NCBI GenBank assembly: GCA_904066235.2
Contig: CAJFCV020000003.1
Location: 1,178,001 to 1,242,000, forward strand
Length of the DNA stretch: 64,000 nucleotides
Source: Bursaphelenchus xylophilus
Lineage: Eukaryota; Nematoda; Chromadorea; Rhabditida; Aphelenchoididae
Direction: 5' to 3'
The notes beneath the pieces were generated by a model. That model was not told the DNA's origin, made no database searches, and saw nothing but the letters and a program-made list of their open reading frames with translations. Shown one piece after another: positions 14,585 to 26,693 of the stretch. Every line of letters begins with the position of its first letter. Within the stretch, counting starts at the first letter, position 1. Position numbers and translations under genes: made by a program.

Positions 14585-15034
14585 CAGGGGAAGTACCCCA
14601 GCAGCGACGAGCAGATTTTGATGAAACTTGGCACAAATTTAGAATGATTTTTACTAAAATATATGCGAGAATCCTAGCTCGCGCTTTGCTAAAACAATCG
14701 AGATTTTTAGATCGAAGATGGGCGAAAATTTGACAATTTTTGCCGAATTTCGGCACCAAAACTATCATACCTATTTCTACTGTCAAGGGTAATGTTTCCA
14801 AAAAAAATCAATTTTTTCCGCACGAAAATAACAAAGTTATGGCCAAAAGGCGTTTTTCTCTCTGACCGCTCTCCGCTTTTAGCTTACTTTCTCGGCGGAA
14901 AAGACAGTTCAATATCTCGGCTGCGTCAGCAAAGCGCGAACTAAAGCTTTCAGGAATTGATACCTATTCTATGCCCGACGCGTATGCAAAATTTTAAAAA
15001 AATCTGGGCGTCGCACTTGGGGTACTTCCCCTGT
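14585..15034. mobile_element. Family C foldback, complete copy
   Basis: ACAGGGGAAGTACCCC at the left and GGGGTACTTCCCCTGTAA at the right. The interior has AAACTTGGCACAAATTTAGA, CTAGCTCGCGCTTTGC and CTCTGACCGCTCTCC in the order seen in the copy at 10377, read from the other end. Confidence 0.9.
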
Positions 15035-15118
15035 AAATTACTTTTGATAAGCTTGTCTAGCCCTTTTAGTATACCCGGAAATTAATTTTTTCCCCCTCAA
15101 AAAACAAGTGTAATCTCA

Positions 15119-16432
15119 AGCCAATTCATTTTGGGTCTATATTTTTCGCCCAGAATTAAAAATATTTTTCCCCAGAAAAGAGCATTATAGAAAAACTCCT
15201 ATTTTCTCCCAGAAAAAATATATTTTCTCCCAGAAAGAAAATATTTTTCCCCAGAAAAGAGAATTATGAAAAAAATGCTATTTTCTCCCAGAAAAGAAAA
15301 TATTTTCTCCCAGAAAGCATAATTTTGTAAAAATAAAGCACGGAAGTCGTAAAAATTGATGAATAAGTAACTTTACTAGTAAAATAAATTAAGCAGTAGT
15401 GTAAAATAGTATTTGTGGTAAGTTTTTGAGGAAATACTGGAAATAGATGTAATCGACGGTGCTGATTTCAAAAATGATTCTCATTTTTTGTGATTTTCAC
15501 TTCTTTGTGGTCAAAGAGTGCATTGAAGTGTACATCAACAGCCTTTCTTTTTCGCCTTCTGCGCCGGGAAGAACATTCAGATTTACAATAAGAGAAATTC
15601 ATCCTTATACTCATCGGGAAAAAAGACATTCAAGAATAAAACATGAGAGATTACTACCTTCTAAAAGATAGTGACGTCGAAGACGTAGATACCGTAAAGG
15701 TTTAATTCAGCACGACAAGGCAATATGTCAGTTCGAATCCAATATTACGCACTTCTCTGGGACCCATGCATCGACTTGCAATAAAGTTGGAAATCCCACG
15801 TTTTTCCAATCTTTTTTCAGATTTTCAACTTCCAGATATTACTTTAGACGACTTCTTAATTGAGTTTAAAAACAAGTAAGAATTATAATGATTTATACAA
15901 AGACATGTACGAATGAATTCTTTAATGGTTTATTCTTGGATATCTTTTGTTCCCAATGAAAATAAGGATGGGTTTCTCTTATTGTAAATCTGAATGTTCT
16001 TCTTGGCGCTGAAGACGACACAGACAGGCTGTCAGTGCACCCTTTGACCACAAAAAAGTGAAAATCACAAAAAATGAGAATCATTTTTGAAATCAGCACC
16101 GTCGATTACATCTATTTCCAGTATTTCCTCAAAAACTTACCACAGATACTATTTTACACTACTGCTTAATTTATTTTACTAGTAAAGTTACTTATTCATC
16201 AATTTTTACTACTTCCGTGCTTTATTTTTACAAAATTATGCTTTCTGGGAGAAAATATTTTCTTTTCTGGGAAAAAATAGCATTTTTTCATAATTCTCTT
16301 TTCTGGGGAAAAATATTTTCTTTCTGGGAGAAAATATATTTTTTCTGGGAGAAAATAGGAGTTTTTCTATAATGCTCTTTTCTGGGGAAAAATATTTTTA
16401 ATTCTGGGCGAAAATATTTTTTCAATTCATTT
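15119..16432. mobile_element. Large foldback element, arms of about 520 bp
   Basis: The left arm (15119-15640) and right arm (15900-16432) are reverse complements. Landmarks are TTTTCTCCCAGAAAG blocks, AAATAAAGCACGGAAGT, TAATCGACGGTGCTGATTTC and ACATTCAGATTTACAATAAG. The centre of about 250 bp is single-copy here and contains AGTTCGAATCCA, a box B-like sequence, at about 15730. Confidence 0.9.
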
Positions 16433-16695
16433 TCTATCCTCTGGTCGTGCCACTCCTCAGTCTGTTTTGTCCATATTAAACGAGGTTTGATGGTTTACCC
16501 GGCGACGGGAGTCTGCCATCTTGTTGATTTTATGGTTGTTTTTTTGGATTTCACCCTATTAATTTGATGGCCAAAAGAAGTTGCGTTGTAAAAATTCAAG
16601 TGCGAGCTAAAATTTGCGATATTGAAGTTTGAGGACGGTCCCAGAAAAAATCGGAAGTTGGTATATTATCGCGCTTTACAAAATACTGGTATAGT

Positions 16696-17329
16696 GAAGT
16701 CTGTCGGGAAAATAATTTGGATTTGTCGCCGAGTTAGAAGTATTCGTCTGTCGGGAAAATAATGTGGATTTGTCGTGGGGGTATATAGAGGTATTCTTCT
16801 GTCGGGAAAATAATGTGGTTTTGTCGTGGATGGAGAAGTATTAGTCGGTCGGGAAAATAATGTGGATTGGTCGCTGAGGGAGAAGTATTCGTCTGTCGGG
16901 AAAATAATGTGGATTTGTCGCGGATGGAGAAGTATTCTTCTGTAGGGAAAATAATGTGGATTTGTCGTGGGGGTATATAGAGGTATTCTTCTGTCGGGAA
17001 AATAATGTGGTTTTGTCGTGGATGGAGAAGTATTAGTCGGTCGGGAAAATAATGTGGATTGGTCGCTGAGGGAGAAGTATTCGTCTGTCGGGAAAATAAT
17101 GTGGATTTGTCGCGGATGGAGAAGTATTCTTCTGTCGGGAAAATAATGTGGATTTGTCACCGCGAGAGAATTATTCGTCTGTCGGGAAAATAATGTGGAT
17201 TTGTCGCGGAGGGTGAAGTATTCGTCTGTCGGGAAAATAATGTGATCGCTGTGAGACGGCTGGGAATTTGATCCTGCGACAAGGAAAGATATTTTGGCGA
17301 TGAGTCGTTATTATTTTCCCGACAGACCA
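16696..17329. repeat. Tandem array of family A left ends
   Basis: About eleven copies of CTGTCGGGAAAATAATGTGG lie 45-50 bp apart in the same orientation, separated by GTCGCGGATGGAGAAGTATT-type spacers. A higher-order unit of about 190 bp is duplicated (compare the GGGGGTATATAGAGG segments near 16775 and 16965). A single right end closes the block at about 17310-17329. Confidence 0.92.
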
Positions 17330-18990
17330 TTTCAAATGTCATCTTGAACACTTGTCCCACCAAAGTTCTGTTTCGAAAACTTTGAGCTATAAAATCGCCA
17401 TTTCGTTTCAAAATTGTATTTTCGGCAAAAACAATATTTTTGTATGCACAATTACATTATACTTGATGTCTTCTTCAACCTCACTCCATTTCCAGTACAC
17501 TTCAAGTGCATTTTGCTACATTTCCCCTCATTTTCAATTAAAACGCGAGGCCGGCCGAGGGTTCCGGCCAATTTCCCTTCGCTTTATTGGTCGATAAAGC
17601 TAATGTTATGAGCTGTTTTGAGCTGAAAAAATTGCGAATCCAGAGGGTTTTTCATCGGTTTCCGCAGTTTTTTCGTATTTTACACTATTCTAAATTACCG
17701 AGTTTTTGAATACTCAAGCCCTGAAAACTCTTTCCCCACCCTTGGTTTGGACTTTTGCAGCTCTCGAAGTAATTATAATACTCATGTTCGCATGACGTTT
17801 CTCCCCCGAAAAAGCTCTCATCGCGGCCCTTCGATGTGTTTTTCTGCGCATATTTAAACCGCTGTTTTTTTTGGGGAGAACGGCCGGCGGTTTTGCAATC
17901 GTTTCGCTTTCACGGTACTCACTTGTTATGGATAGAGGGCCGAGTGAAGAATGTGGGGTGAAAGGTGAAAGGATGAAGTGAAAAATTGGAACGTTCCTGA
18001 CTAGGAAAGTGCATTGAGACCATTTTCGGATAGCTTTAGGCAACCACCTCGGCCTTGGTCGCGACCTACGTCGCGGGCTTGGTCATCGGTGATGTACCGT
18101 CCGTTGTGAACACGGATTACCCTAACTCCGTTGACTAGTCAAACCATTTCGCAATATTGGATATAATCCGCGGGTGACGCGGCTCCGGAGCCGGCTCTTG
18201 GCTCCGGAGCCGGCTCTTGGCTCCGGATCTGAGGGGCTCCGGCCGCGATCCGGGAGCCTGGCTTCTTAGCGTTCAGAAAAGTAAAAATCTCGTGGTCTCG
18301 TGAAACCATTTGCATGAAAAATACTGGAATGAATGTGTTGCTTTCAACTTGACTCAAAAACGCCGGGGGCCTCTGACACTAATAAGATCATGTCATTGTT
18401 TTCTAATAAAGCCACGAAAGCTCAATAGCGCCCTTTTAAATAGTCAAAAAACCAAAACCAAAATCTCTGACCGCTCTCCACCTTTCGCATACTCTTGCCA
18501 ACTGTGAGCTAAAATTTTCAGGGATTAATCTGTGGCCTCTGCCTGACGTTCGTGCGAAATTAGAAGAAAATCTGAGTCGCACTTGAACGCCTTCTTTTGT
18601 TTGCCGGCTAAATCAATTAGGATTTCTGATAGCGTGCAAGAGAATCCTCCTCTTCTTTGCTTATAACAACATTCATTTTCCCACTCCCACCCTCAATGTA
18701 ATCAGCCCTTACTTGATGGGCCGTATGGGCTCATTTGGACCCGGGTTTCCCAGTGAATGTTGAATTGTTTCATACCTCTTTCCTTCCCATTGTCATGTCC
18801 AAGAATTTTACATGACCATGTGATATTGTCATGTAACCTTTGCGGGGTGAATTTTCTTTTTTTTAGGTTATTTGTGTTATTTGTGTTTTTGAAGGTGGGA
18901 ATTTCAATGTTTTGGTATGTTTTGTTTTCATGCAAAGGTTATAAAAATTGCATACTATGTAGTGGTTATGAAGATTTACCAAGGAGGCGT
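17330..18990. other. Mostly single-copy DNA without a recognised gene
   Basis: GC-richer than its surroundings in places. It contains a short tandem repeat at 18180-18235 (GGCTCCGGAGCCGGCTCTT units) and a family C fragment at about 18440-18600 (CTGACCGCTCTCCACC, CTGAGTCGCACTTG). Short open frames on both strands have no features of a real protein. Confidence 0.5.
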
Positions 18991-19055
18991 TCCGACTTTT
19001 TGGGTCGATGACAGTTTGGGTCGACACAAAATCGATCGATACCGCGCGTAAAGCA

Positions 19056-19257
19056 GGGGCCAATGCGCTATCTGAAAGTTTGCTGAAAGTTAGCTGAAAA
19101 TGGTAGGGCGCAGCTCGGAAAACAACGTTTCGCAGCTCGCCGGAGATAAGTTTCGGCTTGTTTTCAAGCTGCGCTCAAGACGCGAGCTGCGCCCGTGCAA
19201 ATTCTCCGAGCTGCGCCCTATGATTTTCAGCAAACTTTCAGATAGCGCATTGGCCCC
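19056..19257. mobile_element. GGGCGCAGCTCG palindrome with GGGGCCAATGCGC ends
   Basis: GGGGCCAATGCGCTATCTGA at the left and its complement at the right. Arms carry AAGTTTGCTGAAA and TAGGGCGCAGCTCGG. A half copy lies at about 32728-32806. Flanking it are GGGTCGACACAAAATCGAT (near 19018) and a CGGCGGACGCTCGG segment (near 19320), both seen again at 22060-22230. Confidence 0.82.
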
Positions 19258-19623
19258 AGGTAGATACGCAAAATAAGGTTGTAGGGAGTGCCTACGAGAG
19301 CTGGCAAAGCCGTTGATGGTCGGCGGACGCTCGGCAGAGACTGTACACAACGCCACTTTTTCTGGTGTTAGCTATAACTAACGTTAGTTTTCTTTACCCT
19401 GAGTTCTTGTGACATATAAAAGACCAAAATTTGCGACAAAAATAGGAAGATCCGCAACTTTTATCTAGATATTATCGATGTGAGTACATGTGTAGTACCT
19501 CAAAATAGGTGATAAGTTATCCTAGGACCCGGTCAATCTTATTATCTCACTAACTAATCGTAAGCTTTCTCCTAGCCTCCTAATGAAAGCGCGAGCTAAC
19601 TAGGAGTCTCGCAAATATTTTAG

Positions 19624-20217
19624 AAGGAAAGTACTTTAATGGGGGCTCCTACTTTTTGACGGGATATATCTCAAAAAATCAGAAAAAATGCGCTGATCAA
19701 GGATATATAAAAACTAGCTGCCCATTTTAGGTTTTTACGGGTGAAAATGTCCAAAAACTGGCTTAATTTCACTACAAAAGACGCAGGCATTCGAAACAAT
19801 AAAAAGCGCAGTCGGTCTCTTCCTTCGGAAGAGAGCAGTGTGGCCGAGTAGTGCCGTAGTCTGGGAATCAAGAGGGGGAACGCCGCACGGGTTCGGTTTT
19901 CCTTTTGGACTGAATCACCTTTTTTTGAAGTTGAAGGTCGGAAAAATAACTTTTTGTGCCAAGACTGATCTATTACGTCTTAGAAACTCAATAAACATCA
20001 TTTTAAGCCAAAATAAAATTTGTAAACCTGTGAAAAATTAAGCGAAAAGGGGTTTATATAATATGTACAGAACTTAAAATCAACTTGCGATGGATTTTTC
20101 ACCCCTAAAAACCTAAAATGGGCAGCTAATATTTACATATAATTGATCAGCGTGACACCCGAATTTTTTGAGGTATGTCTCGTCTAAAAGTAGGAGCCCC
20201 CACAAAAGTACTTTCCT
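19624..20217. mobile_element. Foldback element with a tRNA-like centre, inserted in a family C copy
   Basis: The ends AAGGAAAGTACTTT plus GGGGGCTCCTACTTTT are inverted (right end about 20190-20217), and the arms run about 110 bp inward (AGCTGCCCATTTTAGGTTTT). On either side the sequence is family C (GAAAGCGCGAGCTAACTAGG on the left, GCCAAGTTTCATCAAAATCT on the right), so it interrupts a C element. Confidence 0.82.
19833..19903 (+). pseudogene. tRNA-like module in the foldback centre
   Basis: Box A-like TGGCCGAGTAGTGCCG and box B-like GGGTTCGGTTTTCC flank a segment with GGGGGAACGCC, like a class II variable arm. A perfect hairpin, CTCTTCC-TTC-GGAAGAG, immediately precedes it (19817-19833). 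Stem pairing is incomplete. Confidence 0.5.
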
Positions 20218-20279
20218 TGTCAAATTTGCGCCAAGTTTCATCAAAATCTCAGCGTCGCACTTGGAGTATTCCCTTGTAA

Positions 20280-20820
20280 CTTCTACCTTTGTTGTCCCCC
20301 TCTCGCCTCTCTCCGCCTTCTTGTCAGTTCATCATCATTTTCCCCGAGGACCGCTGGGCCCCAACGAGGAGTGGGTATTCCAACTCGCTCGGAATAAAAA
20401 ATGGCTCATTCCTGATGCTTTTACCCGAAACCGCAACCTTCTCGGCTTCGTCGGGGAGGGTTATTATCTTGTTTTTTGAGGGGAAACTGCTTGGATGTTC
20501 GACAAAAACGGAGAGTATGACCATTTTTGGGTCTGGAATTTCGTTTTTCTTTTCTCTTTTCGGCACTATCTGATCCCGTGAATGAAGTGACGCGTGCACG
20601 TTTTCGTTTCATCGCTTCAGGGCTCTAAACCGAGAAAACGAAAAAAGTTTTGGGGAGTGTGTACACAGAGAGGGATATTTGATGTCTTGTCGGGGTGTAG
20701 TCGACGGTATTGCTCATGTTTCCGGGGGTTCTTGTTTTTGTTTTGTTTCAAGAGGCAGTTGGTGGTGTTGAAAATTGAAATTTGTAGGAGGATTCGAATG
20801 AAAAAAATGTAAAATACGAA
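20280..20820. other. Single-copy stretch without a recognised gene
   Basis: Non-repetitive within the window and moderately GC-rich. Frames of about 90-100 codons are open on both strands here, which reflects base composition; none has a start context, splice-supported partner or recognisable motif. Confidence 0.4.
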
Positions 20821-20842
20821 AAAGATTAGGGTTATTAAATAT

Positions 20843-21717
20843 TAGTCTGTCGGGAAAATAATATGGATTTGTCGCGGCAAAATGCTTCGTCTTGTCAAAA
20901 AAAAGATTGCATTATTTTTCCGACAGACTGGTAAATAGGCCACTAATCGTTTCTCATTGTCAGAAGTTTGTCGGGAAAATAATGTGGATTTGTCGCAGCA
21001 AAATGCTTCGTCTTGTCGCAGGCATCAAACCTCCAGCTGCAGCTAGCCATCGCAAAGCGATGATGGACGATTCCACAACGCAACAAATCCACATTATTTT
21101 CCCGACAGACTGAAAATGGCGGCTGTAACACAACATCAGTCTGTCGGGAAAATAATGCGGATTTGTCGGGCCTTGAAATCTCCTTCTAGCCCGGCTGCAG
21201 TTTTGGTGCGTGATAGCGAAAATTTGTTGCAACATATTCATATTATTTTTCCGACAGACTGATAAATCGGCCACTAACTCGTTTCTCATTGTCAGAAATT
21301 TGTCGGGAAAGTAATCTGGATTTGTCACAGGAAATCGGGTTACAGTCGCCTTTATCTGTCTGTCGGGAAAATAATGTGGACCTTGGAATCGCCCTTCATC
21401 GCTTCGCGACCACTGGCTACAGCTGGGTATTTGGTGCTGCGACGAGGCGAGACATTTTCCTGCGACAAATCCACATTATTTTCCCGACAAACTTATGACA
21501 ATGAGAAACGAGTCAGTGGCCGATTGATTAGTCTGTCGGGAAAGTAATGTGGATTTTTTGCTGACAGGAGAAGTATTGGTTTGTCGGGAAAATAATGTGG
21601 AGTTGTCGCGTCTCGGAACCGCCGATGATCGCTCTGCGACGGCTAGAGATTTGATGCGCGACTGCGACGAGAAATTTTACGGCGAAAAATCCGCATTATT
21701 CTCCCGACACACTGATA
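20843..21717. repeat. Cluster of five to six family A MITEs
   Basis: Copies at 20844-20930, 20961-21112, 21137-21261, 21354-21493 and 21530-21717 lie nearly end to end. Spacers repeat GGCCACTAACTCGTTTCTCA and TTGTCAGAAATTTGTC, so the cluster grew partly by local duplication. Centres share CTTGGAATCGC...GCGACGGCTGG. Confidence 0.88.
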
Positions 21718-22059
21718 GAGTGTGCACTTAAAATTTGAAAAGAATCTGTCAATTGTCCTTAGGGCATTTCGCTTTTTTTGGCGAAACATGCCCTTCTTAT
21801 CAAGATTTTCGAACTCCAACTTCCTCCTTTTTATCCGCTTCAATTTGCCCAACATTATCTTGTAATTGTCTCTTTTTTGACCTATGTACTTTCGCACACG
21901 CGCTAAATGTATTTTCGAACATCGCACTTTTACGTGACAAGTCCTAATTTTTGAACCTTCATTTACATTCTCAATGTACCCATTTTTTGCTTCTATTTTA
22001 TTGCCTCATCCGTTGAAGAGGCTTTAATTGGAAATTTTGGGACCAAAATTTGGGTGTGG

Positions 22060-22240
22060 AAAATCTCGCGTCCCGGCGCTTTCGGGTCGACGACACTTCG
22101 GGTCAACACAAAATCGATTGATACGAGGTGTAGGACAGGTAAAGAAAGGTGGTAGGAGATGCCTATGAGGTCTATGAAAGTTGAATGCTCGGCGGATGCT
22201 CGGCGAAGGCCCGGCGGAGACATACAAAGTTCGTTGAAAC
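22060..22240. repeat. Dispersed repeat with GCCGAGCATCCGCC-type motifs
   Basis: CGGGTCGACGACACTTCGGG, ACACAAAATCGATTGATAC and CTCGGCGGATGCTCGGCGAA correspond to segments at about 19000-19330. Part of it recurs inverted at about 25500-25560 (CCGAGCCTTCGCCGAGCATC). Confidence 0.6.
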
Positions 22241-22743
22241 CTGTGGGAGCGCGTGAAGACAGTATTTACTCCTGATACAGTATACCAATTTACACCCTTC
22301 AAAAAACCCTTTGATGCTGAAAGCGTAACAAACACGTCCGTATAAAGATTTTATATGGACAATAAAAGACGAGCTTCAAGATACCAAGAAAAAAATTTGC
22401 ATATAATTTGCATAATTTAGAAGAAAATTTTACAAATTTATATCCGCGTATTCTGTGTACCACCAGCATTAATATTTTTTTGGAAGGGCGCAAATTGGTC
22501 CACTGTATCAAAAGTTATGGCCCAAAATGTGCGGACAAAGTCGAGAAAAAGTCAGGTCACTCGAGTTACCACTCGTCTTTTTCTCTGTTCTCTCCGCTTT
22601 TTCTGTGATGCCTCTAACTCGAGTTAGTGCCCTTTTTGTACGTGAAACATCCCCCAGGTCTTTGCTATGCGACAACATATATCAGTCTGTTGGGGGCTAA
22701 TGAGCACAATGTTGCATCCAGAATTGCATACGAGAAATAGAAC

Positions 22744-22992
22744 TACAGTGCCGGATCTGATCTAGTGGCAAAAGCCGTAGCATTTTGCATCCGGGAAGTA
22801 TCAAAAAATGTGGCAAAATGCCTCCATCTCCAACTGAAAAAACTCCGTTTTGAAGGTCTCTCACAAAAAGAGCGGGCGAACTTTTGAAATCGAAGCTTTT
22901 TCAATTGGAGAGGCAGGCATTTCGCTACATTTTTTGATACTTCCCGGATACAAAATGGTACGTTTTTGCCACTGGATCAAGTCTGTCATTTT
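22744..22992. mobile_element. Family B MITE
   Basis: TACAGTGCCGGATCTGATC at the left; right arm ends TTGCCACTGGATCAAGTCTG. The arms contain CATTTTGCATCCGGGAAG and its complement. The preceding bases (about 22683-22715) are a solitary family A left end. Confidence 0.85.
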
Positions 22993-23039
22993 ATTGCTAA
23001 CCCTAGTTTTCCTGAGTTATTGTCGCATGGAGAAGACCA

Positions 23040-23265
23040 AAGCACGGCAACCCGAAGTGTTTCCTGGCTCCTTTCGACACTTCGCCCATTTTGTATCGGT
23101 TGAAATCAAACAAAATGTCACAAAAGAATTTTTCGTGGGATTTTCCGACCGAAAAATATTTTTCTCGGAATTATTTTATTTCTTTTGTCAATTTTGACAC
23201 TTCGTTTGGACGAAACTCAAAACTGGGCGGGAAACATTTTTCTTCTATTTCGGGTTGCCGTGCAA
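23040..23265. repeat. GGGCGGGAAACATTTTT repeat, second copy
   Basis: Matches 7060-7300 over most of its length, including CACTTCGTTTGGACGAAACT, ATTTTTCTCGGAATTATTTT and GGCGGGAAACATTTTTCTTC, but without family A ends. Confidence 0.75.
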
Positions 23266-23329
23266 AGCTTACTCCATAAAATATGGAGCCGTAACTTTTA
23301 TTTTTATATTATTGTGAGTACAAGTAAAC

Positions 23330-23690
23330 TACCTGACCGGTCAGGTAGGGCCTAACGGACTTTTTGAGATGAAAATTAGCGATTTTAGGCTAAATCTGAT
23401 TGGTAAATTTGGTTGTTCAAGATGCCCAATATGCCCAGATTGAGGCCTAACGGCCTTATTAAGACGAAAACTATTGATTTTACGTTAAATTTGACAGGTC
23501 AATCTGGCTCGCCAAGCTTTCCAAGGTGCCCAATCTTACCGGGCAAGATGCCCAAGATGCCCATGTGACCGGTCAGGTTGAGTTAAACCGTCTTGTTAAG
23601 ATGAAAACTAGCTATTTTAGGTTAAATCTGAGCGGTCAGGCTGCCCAAGATGCCCAATCTGCCCAATCTGACCGGTCAGATTGGTCAACT
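23330..23690. repeat. Degenerate tandem repeat (GACCGGTCAG / GATGCCCAA)
   Basis: Three units of about 110-120 bp, each with GACCGGTCAG, GGCCTAACGGNCTT, AAGATGAAAACTAGC, GATTTTAGGTTAAATCTGA and a run of GATGCCCAA words. The copies differ at many sites, suggesting an old array. Confidence 0.75.
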
Positions 23691-24384
23691 TCCCTATTAA
23701 AATTCTAGCCTTATGTTTAACTCAATTTGAACTTTTTGTCATCATTTTTCATCTTATGGCGAGTTTTATTCCTTACATATTTTATCTTATAGTACATGTA
23801 CATCAACGCGGAAATATCACGTTTCCGGGCGGAATTATTAAACTCGAACGAATTTGGGTCGTAAACACCCCTTTGATATGGGAGATTAGGTCTAATCCAG
23901 CATTTGAATTGAAAGTTTTTTGAATCGTAATGAGGTATTTTGGTGGTTTGAGTCGAAATTTCAAAATTGAACTTTTCAAACGGAAATAATTTTTGGATGT
24001 TGATGCCAAAAGACTAGGCCAAAAAGCCTAAAATACTTGCTCATTATTTTCCCGACAAACTGAAAAATGACGAATTAATAATTTTTTGGCCTCTTGCGTT
24101 TCATAGTACAGATTTTCGAGTGTACATATTTGGAAACAGACCCCTTTAGTTTTTGCTCCACTTACAGTTTTTATCGTAAAGGGAGCAAAGCTCAGAGATC
24201 TAAAAAACTTGTAAGCGTTAAGCAGTGCCGCCAAAGAAAACATGCTCTTTCGCATTGTCTGTTCGTATTTCGAGTGAGCTCTTTTGTTAAATCAACATTG
24301 TTTTTGATAGTGCAAGAGTGTTCAAGATGGATGTCCAACTGCATGAAGTGGATTATTAGCATTTTCATAAACTGCCCGGACATT

Positions 24385-25445
24385 TTTTCCCCTTCGCTTG
24401 TGGGCAGCCGTCATTTTTCGATTAGAATTACGATTTTCCTCCCGCATGAGAGAAATTTTTCATTCACAACTCCTTGCTACTGGCCAGTACACGAATCTAT
24501 TGAATTCATCCACCGCTTTCAAAGTTATAGTTGTTTGTTTAAAAAAAATGGTAAAAATGCATGGTTAACTTTATAGTAACTCTTCAAGCCACTTATGCGC
24601 CAGGAAACTAAACTCGCAACATCGAACGGTCGAATCCATCGTCTGAATTTCCTGTTGTAAGCAAATGTTGGCAAATTCCCAGCTATGCCGGCAAAATCTC
24701 TGCGGTTCTTCTAGCTGCCCGAGTTGTATGCGCCCAATAGCAGCGCGACATATCATATAGACACGCCCCTACTCAAGATGGTCGTAGCTACCCTTGATGA
24801 GAATTAGTGAGTTGATTTGGGAGTCAAGGAGAATGGAGGTTCGGGAGAACCGAGGTCGGGTCCACACTTGCGGGCAACCACTTTGCGGGCAGCTTGAAAA
24901 ACCACGGAGATTCTGCGGACATCTTTTGAAATCAGCCAAAATTTGCTTACAACAAAAAATTCGAACAATGAATTTGGCATTAGATGGTGCGGATTAAGTT
25001 TCCAGGTGTATAAGTGGCTTGAATAGTTGCCATAAGCTTATCCAGGCATTTTTAACCGTTTTTGAAAACAAGCTCGTATAACTTTGAAAGCAGTGGATGA
25101 ATTTAATAGATTTATATCGTACTACGTAGATTACGCGAGGGAAATCGTAATTCTAATCAAAAAATGTCGGCTGCCCGCAAAGGGGTTGCCCGCAAGTGTC
25201 TGCGACGTCGAACCGAGGCGCCCCTCTATCTGGAGTAGGCCTAGTAAATGACTTATTGTATTTTACTGTTCCCCTTTTATTGTATCATGTAATTTGTCAT
25301 CGACCCTGTTTAGGTATCATTATCATTCTCTTTAAGAAGTTCTCGAGTAATCAATAAACTTATAATGAATAGCTCATGGTATGCCTTACAAGGACAAGCA
25401 TTCATTAGCTGCCCGCAAAATGGTTGCCCGCAAGTGTGGGCCCGC
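24385..25445. mobile_element. Foldback element with GCCCGCAAGTG ends
   Basis: The left arm (24385-24720) returns inverted at 24880-25205: GAATTACGATTTTCCTCCCG, TTCATCCACCGCTTTCAAAG, TCAAGCCACTTATGCGCC and TGTTGTAAGCAAATGTTGGC all have complements. CACTTGCGGGCAACCACTTT at about 24866 and its complement at 25170-25200 and again at 25410-25440 act as boundaries. Confidence 0.82.
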
Positions 25446-25803
25446 CACCAGGACCTTTGCCGCGACCAACAGTGTCCTTCGGCATCAAAATCCGTATTCT
25501 AATTCTGCGCCAAGTCTCCGCCGAGCCTTCGCCGAGCATCCGCCAAGCAAACAAATAAAAGCTGGGCCGTTCGAGGCCGGATACTTTTTTTAAACATGTT
25601 GATAATCCGGACTCATTACCCGCAAGAGGAGGTCTTTGATTCTTAAAACATTACTGCGTACACTAGAGAGGTCATGCAGTAATTACTGAAGTTATTAGTT
25701 TGTACTTTACAGAGTCAATCAAAGCATCAATCTCCTAACTTTTCGTTTTCATTCTCTCAGTTTGTTGTCTAAACTAACAACGCCTAAAAGCGTTGCAATT
25801 TCT

Positions 25804-26061
25804 ACAGTGGGGGACCTGATTCAGTGGCCAAAAACGTATCATTCTGTATCCGGGGAGTATCAAAAAATGTGGCAAAATGCTTCCCTCTCCAAGCGAGAAA
25901 ACTCCGATTTCAAAAGCGCGCCCGCTATTTTTGTGAGAGAAAGGACGCGCATTTCAAAACAAAGTTTTTTTTCACTTAGAGAAGGAAGCATTTTGCCACA
26001 TTTTTTATGCTTCCCGGATGCAGAATGGTACGTTTTTGCCACTGGATCGGTCCTTCACTGT
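25804..26061. mobile_element. Family B MITE
   Basis: TACAGTGGGGGACCTGATTC at the left, GGATCGGTCCTTCACTGTA at the right: inverted CAGTG ends next to TA. Confidence 0.88.
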
Positions 26062-26690
26062 AAAGTGTCCATGCACTTTATGAAAATTCTATAATAGTCT
26101 CAGCCACATAGGCCTGTTATCTGACCTTGCCCTTGCTTTTTTGGCCTCCAGTTGAAAGGACTTTCCCCTTTTAACCCACTCATCGTTATCTTTGTGCAAT
26201 TTTCGGCCTCCTCCGGGACTTGCCTTTGTGCAATTAATTCAATTTCATGAATTATTCACCGAATGACGAGCTATAACATTTATAGCCAAATTGGATTTTA
26301 TTTATAGAGCCATCTTGCCTACGGCATTTTACGTGCGACCCCTCCAATTAGCTGAAACGGTTGGAAATATTCCTATTCTGATAGGTATATATGTTGTCCA
26401 TAAAATATTTTGCGTTGTGTTGTTATTACATTCATCTTATTACTCGTTCTGAAAGTAACCTGAGAGCCCCAAACTTGGGGTGTCTTTGAGTAAGAGGGCA
26501 GGGGATTGGGTTGCAGCAAGAAAGGCGGATTAGGAAGCGAGGAGAGGGAGGTGGATTTTAATATAATATGGTTATAAATACATCTTATCGGAGGATTTGT
26601 AATGGTTCTCCTAGAAATTACTATTGCCCAGCGGAACGGAAATTTTTCGTTTTTTCTTAGCTGTTACTTAATGTTCTATATGTATGTACA
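26062..26690. other. Single-copy stretch without a recognised gene
   Basis: No repeat family from elsewhere in the window is visible, and no open frame has coding character. It may hold intergenic regulatory sequence; nothing specific can be pointed to. Confidence 0.4.
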
Positions 26691-26693
26691 TAT

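Noticed and set aside
16666..17160. 164-codon minus-strand frame and CRISPR-like regular spacing
   Set aside because: It is an array of family A ends in animal DNA; the spacers are repeated too, and no cas genes exist.
20324..20599. 91-codon minus-strand frame with protein-like composition
   Set aside because: Frames of similar length are open on the opposite strand; no signal, domain or partner exon.
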